Shown: positions 46,621-57,540, counted from the stretch's first letter. The stretch is 64,000 nucleotides of DNA from Suillus spraguei (GCA_016800925.1 JABCPU010000338.1:1-64000), one strand, 5' to 3'. Notes: generated from the letters alone by a model not told the origin. Numbers and translations: made by a program.

Positions 46621-46956
46621 CCTGCTGCGCAGTCTGCCTTGGCCGCAACCCGCACCGCACCATTGACTGCCCAGCTACCTGCACTTGGTAGCTCCATTTG
46701 GTGCGTAGCTTGTACATGCCCATTTATCACTGATTCCATGGCAAGCCTTATTACATGTTGCCTCATGCTGCAGCTGCCTCACGCTATGTTACATACTGGC
46801 GGTCACCTCACTCAAGTGCTACTGATCTCACCTAACGCATTCCGAGTACATATGAAATAGGATATAAGCACTTGATAGCCCACACATTACAGTACCTTAT
46901 TTCCACCATACTATAGGTCAGGATTAGTGTCTAGCTCTGGAACCACCCAGTAGTAG

Positions 46957-47708
46957 TGTCACATACCATATTTCCAATCTCAGATCCGATCGACCCTACT
47001 TCTGTCCGGTCCACAGATCCTGTCCGGATCGCCCATCCGAATGTGCCCACTTCTCGCACTCTAACTCCCTTGTGTATATCTGCGTCTATCTCCTTTTTTG
47101 TCATTCCTCCTGTTTCCGGTATCCTGGCTGTGTATACTTCTGTCCTGTGTCACTGATCCGTTACCTGTGTTTCATTTCTGATTCGTGCTTACTGATCCAC
47201 TGCGCATTAACTAATAGACTTCCGTTACACTTCGTACATAGCCCTCGGTCCCGGACTCATTGATTATCCATATTAGATACTTACAGTATATAAACCACTT
47301 ATAGATCTCCATAGAACCTTAGTTCAAATATCATCTTAGATTCTGCTCATTCTGCTTCTTCTGGACTTGAGTCACTTTCCACTCTAAGTCATCTTCTGAG
47401 ACTTGGGATTGATTCCTTTAGTCTATATCCCCGACTCTATCTTCGGATAGTCTACCTCTGTTAGTTTCTAGTTAGGAACTCATTCCAAAACTAGCCTTAA
47501 TCCTCGTTCCATCCCTACGCTCTGGATAACCTTCAGACATATCATATCCGATACCTTTGAATGCCCGGATCCATCATGCAACTCCTTCCGGATCTCTGGA
47601 CGTATACCTACTCTCTGAAATAAGGGGCATTACTCGGGAAAGGGGCACAGTGCACAAACTGAGGCCAAAGCCCTTCGGATCTTTTACCCTTTGAGTACAG
47701 TCTTAACA
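46957..47708 (+). repeat. Family C solo LTR (752 bp, TSD AGTAG)
   Basis: It begins TGTCACATACC and ends CAGTCTTAACA, with perfect duplications AGTAG at 46952-46956 and 47709-47713. It lies inside the minus family A LTR, giving their relative age directly. Confidence 0.93.
47287..47294 (+). promoter_or_regulatory. TATA box of family C LTR
   Basis: TATATAAA in the conserved context TTACAG-TATATAAA-CCACTT, shared with the family C copies at 23446 and 52675 (minus). The GGGGCACAG module that also occurs in family B lies about 345 bp downstream. Confidence 0.55.
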
Positions 47709-48209
47709 AGTAGACTTAGTCTTTAGTTTCTTTACCGCTCATTAATTGATATCACTCGTTCACTGTTACTGCTGGCACACTGCTGAACTAATGACCCCTA
47801 TTTTTGACTTGACTTCACACACGCCGCTACTTTACTGCTGAAAGTATTGTGGCTTACTTCATTGTTTCTTCTGCACTGCTCGCACTGTACTGCTACTGCT
47901 GACATTACCGCTCACTGTTGCTCACTCGATGCTACTCATTGGCATTGTTATAGTCACTGCTACCACCACTACTTATGACACTAGTTCTGGCAGCATCATT
48001 GCTGACTGTGGCAACTTACTGCTGATCACAACACCATTCTTACACATTGGTTTGACAGTAACTTGACTATACTAACAGCCATCCCCCTTTAGGGTTGAAC
48101 ATTCTTGCCTTAGAAAGTGAAGCAGACTAGGAGGAGCGCAAGACTCACATACTAGCTTAGGTCATAGTTTATCTACAGCTCAGGCTAGGTTGTATCTTTA
48201 CACTGGATT

Positions 48210-49790
48210 AGGTTACTCCTTTTTAATTACTGGACTTTTGGAGCAGAGTAATACTCATCCATAGAAATGATAGCATAGTGTATAGCTACTTACTCCAGAC
48301 TCTATTTACTCTGTCATGGGTGTGCCTTGCTTTTGACCAACTTCAGCACAAAATATATGAAGTCAGGCGAGATGCTGTCCTGCATTGCTGAGTCCAATGT
48401 ATTCAGATTCAGTGGTGGATAGTGCTACTATGCTTTGTCATTTGCTTGCCCAATATATGGTGCCATGATTGGTGATGGAGGTGTAACCTGATGTGGAGCA
48501 CGAGGTATCTAACTTGCCAGACCAGTCTGCATCTGAATAGCCATGGAAATCCATATCCATTGACACATCAGTTCCATCATAGGATAGTTTCATGTCACAT
48601 GTGGCTTTGAGGTAGTGGAGTATGCACTTTGCAGCTTCCCAATGTGAGGATTTAGGCACAGCACTGAAGTGGCCAAGTACTTCCACTGCATATGCAATGT
48701 TAGGGTGCATGCCAAGCATGGCATACATGAGTGAGCCAATGACAGATAGGTATGATACTTTGTGATCTTCAATTATGATCTCATGGTGTGTGGAGTTGTC
48801 TCCTTCCTGGTCTATGGTGAATTTGAGTCCATGCACCATTGGGGTCCAGATAGGTTTGCATTCAGCCATACTAGTGTGCTGCAAGACAGTGTCTATGTAT
48901 TGGTGCTGCCTAAGCATAATTTTGCATGCTTTGCGGTTGCATTGAATCTCGATGCCGAGGATAAACTTTGCTTCTCCTAGATCATGCATCTTGAATTGTG
49001 CTGAGAGCTTGCACTTTACAGAGTCCATGAAGGTGCTTATGGATGCAGCAAGTAGCAGGTCATCAACATAGATGACTAGGAAACAAACTTGCTTTTTTTC
49101 ATACAAAACATACAGACACATTTCTGCATCCAATCATGTAAAGCCTATCTTGCCAAGTTTGTGATCAAGAGTCTTGTTCCAGGTGCACCCTAATTATTTT
49201 GGACCATACAGTGAGTACTTCAATTTCCAGCAGTGCCCTAGTTGGATTGGATTGCCTTCAGGTGGAAGTAGGTAGAGTTGCTCTTTCAATTTACCATTTA
49301 AGTATACTGTGGAGACATCCATCCGATCAAGTTTGAAGTTGTGTTTTGCAGCCAATGACATGATGATGCAGATAGATTCCAGGTTTGCAACAGGGGCAAA
49401 AACTCCTGGTAATCCACACCTTCATGCTGTGTGAAGCGACACACAAATATGTGGAGTTTGTAGTGATTGACATTACTGTTTTGATCAAGTTTGATGAAAA
49501 AGATGGGCTTGGAGGTGATGGGTTTGATGCCTTCAGGAATTGGCACTGTTTCATAAACCTGATTGGAGTTCAGACTTCACAATTCTTCCTCCAGGGTGGA
49601 GTGCCACAGATGTCCATCTGTATGGGTAAAGGCTTCTGGCAGTGACTGTGGAAGGTCATGTTCAATGGGGCCTGTTGCGCCTATACCTGCAAGGTGTATG
49701 TGGCCATCATCTTCATTTTCAACAGATGGTTGATGAGATTTAGTACACTCAGACACTATATCTGAACCTACTCCTATATAGTAGTTCAAT
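48210..49790 (-). pseudogene. Ty1/copia pol fragment (RT and RNase H)
   Basis: Minus strand, 5' to 3': LPEAFTHTDGHLWHSTLEEE, a TGA, SLNSNQVYETVPIPEGIKP, VNHYKLHIFVCRFTQHEGVD, FKLDRMDVSTVYLNGKLKE (catalytic Asp in MDVS), then the 231-codon frame 49133-48438 with CFLVIYVDDLLLAAS (YVDD), DLGEAKFILGIEI, MYAMLGMHPNIAYAVEVLG, SDADWSGKLDTSCSTSGYTS and, in a shifted frame, STTESEYIGLSNAGQHLA of RNase H. The order and motifs are those of copia. Integrase, protease and gag are absent upstream, where a family B LTR cuts in. The 3' side is interrupted by the family A LTR. Confidence 0.9.
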
Positions 49791-50245
49791 ACCTCACCTC
49801 AGATATACAGAGCTCTGCTCATCTGATCATCTGCTCCTCCAAACTCTGGACCTCCAGATCTATCTTATCCTGTCCTCTGACTCCTGTGGATTATCTTTCT
49901 CTCTGGAGCTTTGCTCCTATTCTGGCCTGGGCTTTGTCTGGCAGTCTGTCTTCTATTCATTATATTCTGGACTTTGTCCAAGTAGTCTTATCATCATTCT
50001 CCATCCTCTGGAATAGTTTCCGGTGCATTCCTTCAGAGCTCTATTAAGCTATCCAGCCTCAGAGTTCATCCAGACTTTCCATCCAGATTTCTCCTTCAGA
50101 CTTCATCTGAAATTAAGGGCACATACTCAGGTAAGGGGCACAGCGCACAAGCTGAGGCCAAGCCCCTGTGACCTTCTGACCCTCTAGTACAACCACCCAC
50201 AGGAAACCAGGCTTCTGAGCAGCCGAGATTTTCCGTGTTCTAACA
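49752..50245 (+). repeat. Family B LTR, 3' half
   Basis: From TCTGAACCTACTCC the sequence follows the complete family B LTR (62535 onward) through GGAGCTTTGCTCC and the GGGGCACAGCGCACAAGC module to the end TTTTCCGTGTTCTAACA at 50245. The 5' half is missing where the copia remnant begins. Confidence 0.8.
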
Positions 50246-51220
50246 GATAATGAGCAGTACAATTACTGATAGTGGTTCGGTATGAGCGGTGAAGAAGAAA
50301 CAATAAAGTAAATTGCAGTACTTTCAGAGGTAAAGTAGTGGTCGGTATAAAGATACAACCTAGCTTGGGCTGTAGATAAACCACTGCCTAAACTAGTATG
50401 TGAGTCTTGCGCTCCATCTAGTCTGCTTCACTTGTGAGAACAAGAGCATTCGACCCTAAAGGCGGATGCCTATTAGTATGGTCAGGTTCAAGTCGGTACA
50501 TGGAATGTGGTGCGGCAGTCGGTACAGTGTGCGGTAAGTGTGGGATGCTGCTGGTAATGCCAAAGGGGTAAGATGGCCATGGACAAGTGGTAACTCCTGT
50601 AGATGTGAGACGAGTGTCAAAAGGTGGGGTTTTGAGCCCAGCGCCAATATGTTCGTTACATCGGTCAGAAGTCAAGTCACATAGGGGTTAATTGCAAGAT
50701 GGCAGTGGTTGGTGAGTGGTAGTGATAAAGGAGCAGTAATGATAACAAAAGACTACTTCTGCTGCTGGATGGTTCCAGAGCTAGATAGTAAGTCAGACTA
50801 AAAAGTAGATACTAAATGGTGACATGAAGGTCAGTGATGCAAAGGTAAAGTATATGGGTGAGCTGTTAAGTCTTTTTATCCTCTATTGTATGTAACCAGA
50901 ATACTCAGGCAAGATCAGTAGTGAGTCAGTAAGACTACTGCTGGTATGTAATAATGCTGCAGGCAGCTGTGGCACAAGGCAACATGTAATAAGGCTCGCA
51001 GTGGGATCAGTGATTGGCAAACATGTGTATACTATGCATCAAATGGAGCTAGATGGACAAGGCAAGGATATGGATGGATATCAGCTCATGGAACATAGCT
51101 CGGTGAGTTGGTACAGTGTGGCAAACAAAGTCACGCTGACCATCAAAACCCCGTTTTTGACAAGTGTCTCATTACTGTCTATGGTGGCTACCGAGTAATT
51201 CCCTTATAGCAAGCACATAG
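50246..51220 (+). repeat. Old, diverged family A LTR carrying a younger family A LTR
   Basis: 50255-50345 and 50661-51210 follow the family A middle and 3' part (CAGTACTTTCAGAGGTAAAG, CCAGAATACTCAGGCAAG, CAACATGTAATAAGGCTCGC) with much divergence. The end resembles the A2 subfamily (CAAAGTCACGCTGACCATC). Its 5' part is missing after the family B end, and its 3' end abuts the Harbinger gene. Confidence 0.65.
50346..50660 (+). repeat. Family A solo LTR, internally deleted (315 bp, TSD TCGG)
   Basis: It begins TATAAAGATAC (normally TGTAAAG) and ends TTCGTTACA, flanked by TCGG at 50342-50345 and 50661-50664. The segment corresponding to about 4090-4720 of the full copy is missing. It is inserted in an older member of its own family. 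Confidence 0.88.
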
Positions 51221-51283
51221 CCTTTTTACTTTGCTAAGGTGGAACCATTCATATTCCGCTAACCCATAACCTTCTCATTGTAG

Positions 51284-51925
51284 ATTATTCTCTAGGTCAT
51301 CCTGGGAGTGTCCATGATGCATTTGCTTTTTGATCTACTTATCTCTATGAAGAGCATGCTGACCTTCTACCTGATGGTCATTGGGTGTGGGCTGACAGTG
51401 CATATCCATTGGAGCCATGGTGCATTTCCCCATTTAAGAAGCCTTGCAATGGGCAGTTGACAAAAAACCAGAAGTCGTTTAATTATCACCTCTCTAAGGT
51501 ATTTTTTTTGAAGGACCATATTTTAATAAATTGATTTTATTATTTAGATCCGTGTTCATGTTGAACACACATTTGCTGTTATAAAGGGAAAATTCCAGTC
51601 CCTTCGAGAGCTCCGGTTCAGGATCCAGGCTGAGACAGACCTTAATTTTGCTGTACAGTGGATCAAGTATTGCATCATCCTGCACAACATGACCATTCAC
51701 TTTGAAATTGAGCATCACAAGAAGGATGGAACATATAAGAGTTCTCTAAAGTGGGCCTGTGGAGAGGGGGAAGATTTCATTGATCAAGAGATTGAGAGGC
51801 CAGATGGTGATGAAGTAGTTGGTGACAGGTCATATGAAGGCACTCCAGGTCAAGCTGCTCGTACAAGGCTGATGGAAGCACTCTTTGACAGTCCTCACTC
51901 AGGCGCACAACGCAGGGAAGGATGA
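51284..51925 (+). pseudogene. PIF/Harbinger transposase, C-terminal half
   Basis: After an intron acceptor (CATTGTAG at 51276-51283) the frame reads YSLGHPGSVHDAFAF (first DDE Asp), a TGA, STYLYEEHADLLPDGHW and VWADSAYPLEPWCISPFKK (second Asp). An intron at 51499-51547 (49 bp) leads to IRVHVEHTFAVIKGKFQSLR (catalytic Glu) and WIKYCIILHNMTIHFE, ending at a TGA at 51925. The N-terminal half is absent where the family A LTR stands. The single TGA replaces a probable Arg. The C-terminal tail is acidic, which is common in this group. Confidence 0.85.
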
Positions 51926-52261
51926 TAACCAACAACAATGCTTATTTGAACATGTACTACTACCAATACACCTGTACAACAAATGTATATACCTATGTAA
52001 AATGAATGAAAGTACCACAAGACATAAAACATGCACATATTCAATGGAACAAATGAGTAACAACAAATGATGACAACAACACAACCCCTAACAATGACAA
52101 CAATGACAACAATGATAAGATGATAAGATGATGACACAGACAGGACAAGGGGATGGATGACGACAGATACAGATGATGATGACGGTGACGATGGACGATG
52201 GTGACAATATGACAGAACAACTCATCCAGTTCCTTCATCTGATGCGGCCTTGGAGGCCTGC
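51926..52261. other. Low-complexity stretch between Harbinger ORFs
   Basis: Rich in ACAA/GAYGAT repeats (GACAACAATGACAACAATG, GATAAGATGATAAGATGATG, then GATGATGATGACGGTGACG). The minus strand at its right edge is the far part of the Harbinger partner ORF. No other gene is visible. Confidence 0.5.
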
Positions 52262-53018
52262 TGTTAAGACTGTACTCAAAGGGTAAGAGATCCAAAGGGC
52301 TTTGGCCTCAGTTTGTGCACTGTGCCCCTTTCCTGAGTAATGCTCCTTATTTCAGAGGGTAGTTATACGTCTTAAGATCTGGAAGTGATTGCGTGATGGA
52401 TCCGGATGTCCAAAGGTATCGGATATGACATGTCCAAAGGTTATCCGGAGCATGGAGGTGATATGAGGAATAAGACTAGTCTTGGAGCAAGTCCTTAACT
52501 AGAAACTAACAGAGGTAGACTACTCAAGGGTAGAGTCAGAGATGCAGACTTATAGGAATCAATCCTAAGTCTCGGAAGATGACCAGAGTTGGAAGTAACT
52601 CAAGTCTGGAGGAATAGATTGAGCAGAATATAAGATGATATTTAAACTAAGGTTCTATGGAGATTTACAAGTGGTTTATATACTGGAAGTAACTAGCATG
52701 GATAATCAGTGAGTCTGGGACCGAGGGCTATGTACAATGTATAATGGAAGTCTATTAGTTAATGCACAGCAGATCAGTAAGTGCAAGTCAGAAATGAGAC
52801 ACAGGTAACAGATTAATAAGCAGAAGGAAATATATACAGCCGGAATACCGGAGACAGGAGGATTGCCGAAAGGAGGTAGATGCAGATGTCCACAAGAGAG
52901 TTAGAGTGCGAGAAGTAGGGACTTTCAGATGGGTGATCCGGACAGGATCTGTGGACCAGATGGAAGTAGGATCAATCGGATCTGATTGGATCTGAGATCA
53001 GAAGTATGGTACATGACA
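52262..53018 (-). repeat. Family C solo LTR, minus (757 bp, TSD CCTGC)
   Basis: Plus-strand ends TGTTAAGACTGTAC and ATGGTACATGACA, with perfect duplications CCTGC at 52257-52261 and 53019-53023. It lies in the 3' part of the Harbinger partner ORF. Confidence 0.94.
52675..52682 (-). promoter_or_regulatory. TATA box of family C LTR (minus)
   Basis: TATATAAA on the minus strand, in the conserved context of the other two family C copies. Confidence 0.5.
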
Positions 53019-53675
53019 CCTGCATCATTTGGTGGAACTGGATCTTGAGGTGGAGGGTTTCTGGACCCGAATATCCATCTCATGAAGCTGAATCTCGGCA
53101 TATTTGGCCTCTTGCAGGTGCTGATGGCTGACCATGGCTTAGGAGACTTTGTGCTCCCGGGTAGCGCAAAGCCAGTCATATTTCTTCACATCATGATTGT
53201 GCTCGCTTTTGCTTTTGAACTTGGTGATGTAGCATTGATGTTTGGCCTCATGGCATGACATCATGCTAGAGTGCAAGCTCTCGATTTCGTCCCTCACCTG
53301 CTCCACCTGCTGTGACATGTCTGACTTGGCCTTTTTCTTCTTTGAGCCGCCAGCGCTATTTGGAAGTGACGTCTGAGGTGTCAGGGAGATATGGTATTCC
53401 AATGATGAAGTGGTGTTGCGTGTCATTGATGAGGGCATTGACGTGCTGTGTGATATCACTGATGGCACTCTGCCTCGCTCCCCATGGCTTTATGGCTTTT
53501 GGATGCCAAATGCCAAGCGGTTGTTGTATGTCGATGCCGGAGTTCTCAATGGCATGACAAATGGTTTTGGAGGGGAGGGAGGAGGAGAGGGTGATGAAGG
53601 GAGTTGATGCTTCTTCCCTGCAACTGGGGAAGGGCTACCAAGCATCATGTTGTTGTTGTTGTCACCCTCAATGTG

Positions 53676-53710
53676 GTCCATTGCATTCCCCAAGGGGGAA
53701 TGCAATGGAC
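53676..53710. repeat. Perfect 16-bp inverted repeat
   Basis: GTCCATTGCATTCCCC (53676-53691) and GGGGAATGCAATGGAC (53695-53710) are exact reverse complements separated by 3 bases. It lies in the partner ORF and shares the word GCAATGG with the minisatellite 80 bases downstream. Confidence 0.9.
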
Positions 53711-53782
53711 TATAGTCATCAGCAATGTTGTCATTGTCATCTGATGGAAGGCCAGGAAGGTAAACATCAGGCATGTAAGGGG

Positions 53783-53890
53783 GCGAATGCAATGGTAAGG
53801 GAGGAGTGAGCAAATGCAAAGGTAAGGGAGGGCAAGCAAATGCAATGGTAAGGGGGGAGCAAGCAAATGCAATGGTAAGGCAGGAGGGAG
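53783..53890. repeat. Short minisatellite in the Harbinger partner ORF
   Basis: Units of about 24-30 bp around GCAAATGCAATGGTAAGG recur four times with GGAGGAG/GGGGGAG linkers. The repeat makes the minus-strand peptide repetitive (PYHCICL, PLPLHLL variants). Confidence 0.8.
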
Positions 53891-54201
53891 AGCAGAGCAT
53901 TGCAAATAATCGTGTGTTGCTGGTGGGTACATACCACCAGCAAACACATTTTCATCTTGATGCAGGTGTGGCCCATGTTGGTAGGCAGACAGAGGGTCTG
54001 AGACATTGGGAGTGTGTGTTGAGTGCTGAATAGGGCCATAGTACATCAAGGGACCAGCCCCACCATGTGGTCGAATGAGGGAGTAGAAGGCATCTGCATG
54101 GTTGATACCAGGTCTTGATGAGTGCACCTTTGTGGCCATGGACGGATTAGAGTGCCAAATGGCATCAAGTTCTGTGTACCATGGCAGCTCCAGGAGTGTG
54201 G

Positions 54202-54530
54202 TGTAATGAACATATTGGCGCTGGCCTTAAAACCCTATCTTTTGGTGCATGTCTCACATCTATAGGAATCTCCACCAGTCCAAAAGCTGTCTTACTCCTT
54301 TAGCATTGCCAGCGGTATCTCACGCTTATCGCACACCATACCGACTGCTGCACCATGTTCCACATACTAATGTCCTCCCATGTCCTTGCTGCGTCCGCAT
54401 AGCTCCATTTGGTGCGTTGTTTGTTTTATATTTGTTATCACTGATTCCACAGCAAGTCTTATTACATGTTGCCTCGTGCTGCAGCCACCTCACGCTATGT
54501 TTACATACAGTAGTTACTATACTTGAGTGC
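54202..54530 (-). repeat. Family A LTR, minus, 3' part in LTR orientation (flank GTGG)
   Basis: It starts TGTAATGAACATATTGG on the plus strand after GTGG and follows the family A sequence to ACTTGAGTGC at 54530, where a second family A copy begins. Its continuation is not found beyond 54905, so it is truncated. Confidence 0.78.
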
Positions 54531-54905
54531 TGTAACGAACATATTGGTGCTGGGCTTAAAACCCCATCTTTTGACACTCGTCTCACACCTATAGGATTTA
54601 CCACTTGTCCATGGCCATCTTACCCCTTTAGCATTACTGGTGGCATCCCACATTTACCGCACACCATACCGACTACCGCACCTCATTCCACATACCGATG
54701 TCCTTCCATGTCCTTGCCATATCCACATAGCTCCATTTGGTGCGTCGTTTGTTTTATGTTCATTATTCCTGATTCCACAGCAAGTCTTATTACATGTTGC
54801 CTCATACCGCAGTGCCTTGCACTATGTTTATGACTGCGGCAACTTACTGCTGACTACGACGCCACTTTAGCTCACTGGTTTGACTTGGATTTAACTATAC
54901 TAACA
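54531..54905 (-). repeat. Second family A LTR, minus, internally deleted and truncated
   Basis: It starts TGTAACGAACATATTGG on the plus strand. At about 54830 the sequence jumps from CACTATGTTTA to TGACTGCGGCAACTTAC, skipping roughly 490 bp of the full LTR, and it breaks off at CTATACTAACA before the KDZ remnant. Confidence 0.75.
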
Positions 54906-55440
54906 AATCTTCAATGCCAAGGCCAGCCAAATACGAAGGGTGGTTTTCAAGTTGACAGCGGCGGTTGTGGGAAAACCCATGGAATTCATTGACGACAAGT
55001 TGTAGACATAGTTCCTTTGCTTTGCATCCAAGCGAGCTAGTAGCAATGGTTTTCCTTGAAGAACACACGATGTCATGACCAATTGCTTGGTCAATTCCAC
55101 ATACATCAAGAACCTTATTGACAGCAGCAAGTCCATATTTTGCACTGGCAACAATAAATTGAATTAAGTAAATGTAGCAACAAAATAGTAACATACAGCT
55201 TGCCACTGCATGCCATCTCTGTGACACATTCAATAAACCCATGATGGCAAGCAACAAGAAAAATGCCCACCTGATCAAATACCATAACCTTCTTTTCTTC
55301 GACAGCTTTGGCAGCTGTCCAGTTCTTGGTGCAGGACACTTATTTACATCATCCTTGAAGTGCTCGACGTCGGCCCAAGGGATGAAGTAGCAACTGCAGA
55401 ATATACATGAGTCAGATGTTCCTGAGACATCCAGTTATTT
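54906..55440 (-). pseudogene. KDZ (Kyakuja-Dileera-Zisupton) transposase fragment
   Basis: Minus-strand exons read ADVEHFKDDVNKCPAPRTG, WTAAKAVEEKKVMVFDQVGI, FLVACHHGFIECVTEMACSG, an intron at about 55195-55150, SAKYGLAAVNKVLDVCGIDQ, IGHDIVCSSRKTIATSSLG and LVVNEFHGFSHNRRCQLENH, ending PSYLAGLGIEDL. The pattern D..GIF...C.HGF...DM..SGE and (Y)DI.C and FHG..HN..CQ is that of KDZ transposases of mushroom fungi. The N- and C-terminal parts are lost; the 3' side abuts a family A LTR. Confidence 0.8.
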
Positions 55441-57540
55441 TGCAGAGAAATTCCCATCCATGCAGTGAAGGTGCCATGGTATTAAAATCGGCTCATTCGG
55501 TTGCTTTACGTTATGCACATCAGTAATGATATTGAGGATGTACACACTTTCCAAGACTCACCTCAAATGTACAGCATGGACATGCGCTAGACATCGGCCA
55601 GTTCTCATGATCCCTGTCAAGTGACGATCAATGCACAGGGGCACACATCATAGAATATTCAAGTAGACATCAAATGCTATCAAAAATTGTTTGTGCAGTT
55701 GTTGCAAATAAGTCACCTGCATTGTGTGAATAAATAAATAAATAATATGTAATGGATAAACATACATTATGTAAGGTACATAAGACTTTTGTAAACACTT
55801 GAATGCTGAATGAAGACTTAGCTGTCAATGCCCTTGCTCATTTCGTCCAACCAACAAAGTTCCCTCTATTATCATCTTCTGACACAGATCTTGCACGTTT
55901 GCATTATGGAAATGCCATTATCGAGCATCATGTCATGTCATCACAATTGCCATCACTACCACCAACATCAGTATCCATTACACCACTTTCATCTACTATA
56001 CCATCACCGCCAGTGTTTACATCTGTGTCTGTTCTGCCTGTTCTGCCTACTATACTACCCCATGAGTCCATTGCACCAATATTCATGCTCAAGAAGAAGC
56101 AAAGTCATGTGAGTTGCCAATCAACTTGATCTTCAGTCGAGTTTACTTACCCGAAAATAAAGGTCGACATGCTTGATGATGATTCCGACACTGCAGAACC
56201 TCAGTTCAGGGGGCAACTAGTGGATATTGAGCCAAAGAAGCAGAAAAATACCAATGGCAAAACAGTTGGCTGACCATGATGTGATGGTAGATGCTGATCA
56301 GGGCATCCTCTCATACTGGACTCACTTAATGAAGATACCTGAAGGTTGCATACTTGCTGTGAGTTTCAGCCAATCCTGACTACTTGTAACTCAGGCTTTA
56401 TCTCCAGAGTATCACAGAAAAACTTCATTCAATCAAGCCCTCATCTATACCCGAGGAATGAACAATGTCAGTATTCACAAGGATGAATACAGCAGCCAGG
56501 AACTGTCAACATGTCCGGACACTGGTGGACATGACTCAGATTTGACAATGGCATATGTATGATCCAAAGGTCAGTGTCCTATTCAGTGGCCTGTATTGAC
56601 AACTCACGTCTCTTAGAAAATGGTTGAAAGATGGCACCCAGACATTTCATTCAGCAATCTCGACTCCATCATTTCAACACCCAAAGAACCAGCTGCTCAT
56701 CAAAGCCACAAGCCTACTGGCAGCTATCTATCTGTAGGCACAGATGAGCAGGAAGAAATTCTCGAAGATGAAAAAGACACATGGCTTGATGAGAAGCTAG
56801 CAGCCGAACCAGCGCAGGATTAAGCCTTCAACATTGAAGTAGATGCAAACCTTCATACACCAATTGTCACCAAAGCATTGTCTGATGAATGCAAGGAAAG
56901 TCCTATCAACGGCCTGGGTGGTGATGCTACTGAGGATGATGCTGACCTAGAGGACAAGGACACTGAGTGGGGCAGAAAATTTTGGTAGTAGCTACAGCAA
57001 AAATCATCATTTTTTGGTCACATGACTGTTAATAACATGCTTGTAAATAACCCTACGCAACTGCTTGCTTTTTAACACAGGTTAATAACAGTAAGTTGAC
57101 TTATTGTCCGTACCCTAGTCTGGAACATTGATGCACTGTTGTCGTCGGAGGGTGTAGCGTCTATGCAATAGTTTTAGATAATATCTTTGCCATGATCTTG
57201 AACTACTCATGAAAACACTCAAAACAATTCTGCCGATTTTTGCCATTCTGCCGAATACCGTTCTGCCGTTTTTTTTGGCAGGACTCGCTCCAAAATATTT
57301 CTGCCCACAGCACTACAAATTCAACACCAATTCAGAGTGCTTCGCTAAAAGACGATGTTGTCGCCATCACCCTTCATTGAGATACCTCAATTTAAAGCTA
57401 CATTCATTGTCCATCTTGATACATACACAAAGACTACTACTGAAACTAATGGCAAAGCAAAGTCTGAGGAAGTCAAGTCTACAAAGTCAAGGAACTTGTA
57501 TTTCAAATCTCTGAGCCCAACTACCTCGAATTTCTGACTA
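55441..57540 (+). other. Unrecognised coding-like frames, plus strand
   Basis: Frames at 55803-56129 (Ser/Thr/Pro-rich), about 56160-56270 (VDMLDDDSDTAEPQFRGQLV), 56620-56823 (VERWHPDISFSNLDSIIS, an acidic tail EEILEDEKDTWLDEK) and 57355-57537 (FIEIPQFKATFIVHLDTYTK) may be exons of one or two decayed genes, given short GT-AG gaps between some. I do not recognise a family with confidence. The last resembles the N-terminus of proteins linked to mushroom transposons. No promoter or repeat was noticed. Confidence 0.35.

Larger units (their letters stand above)
46680..48202 (-). repeat. Family A LTR, minus, with a family C LTR nested inside
   Basis: Plus-strand AGCTCCATTTGGTGCGTAG at 46690 and TTACATGTTGCCTCATGC at 46751 begin the match, which continues to 46956 and resumes at 47709 (TCTTTAGTTTCTTTACCGC) up to GTATCTTTACA at 48202. 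The right flank is CTGG. The left end is diverged and uncertain by about 100 bases, so the left duplication was not identified. Confidence 0.75.
53024..54196 (-). pseudogene. PIF/Harbinger partner ORF (Myb-like/coiled-coil protein)
   Basis: The minus strand starts LLELPWYTELDAIWHSNPSM and SSRPGINHADAFYSLIRPHG (about 54190-54050), continues with a repetitive Pro/Leu-rich insert, then LPGLPSDDNDNIADDYSPL, a Ser/Pro-rich KKHQLPSSPSPPPSPPKP segment, and a basic coiled region (SAGGSKKKKAKSDMSQQVEQ, RDEIESLHSSMMSCHEAKHQ). It faces the transposase at 51284-51925, the convergent two-ORF layout of PIF/Harbinger elements, where the second protein binds DNA and helps the transposase. The start region also matches proteins that I know from Agaricomycete Harbinger elements. 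Frame changes in the middle and the family C LTR at its end make it inactive. Confidence 0.6.

Noticed and set aside
46463..46766. Minus-strand frames of 70-86 codons
   Set aside because: They overlap the plus-strand gag-like frame and the family A LTR, with no recognisable content.
52041..52295. Minus-strand frame rich in Leu, Ser and His
   Set aside because: It runs through low-complexity repeats and into the family C LTR end; there is no sign of a separate gene.
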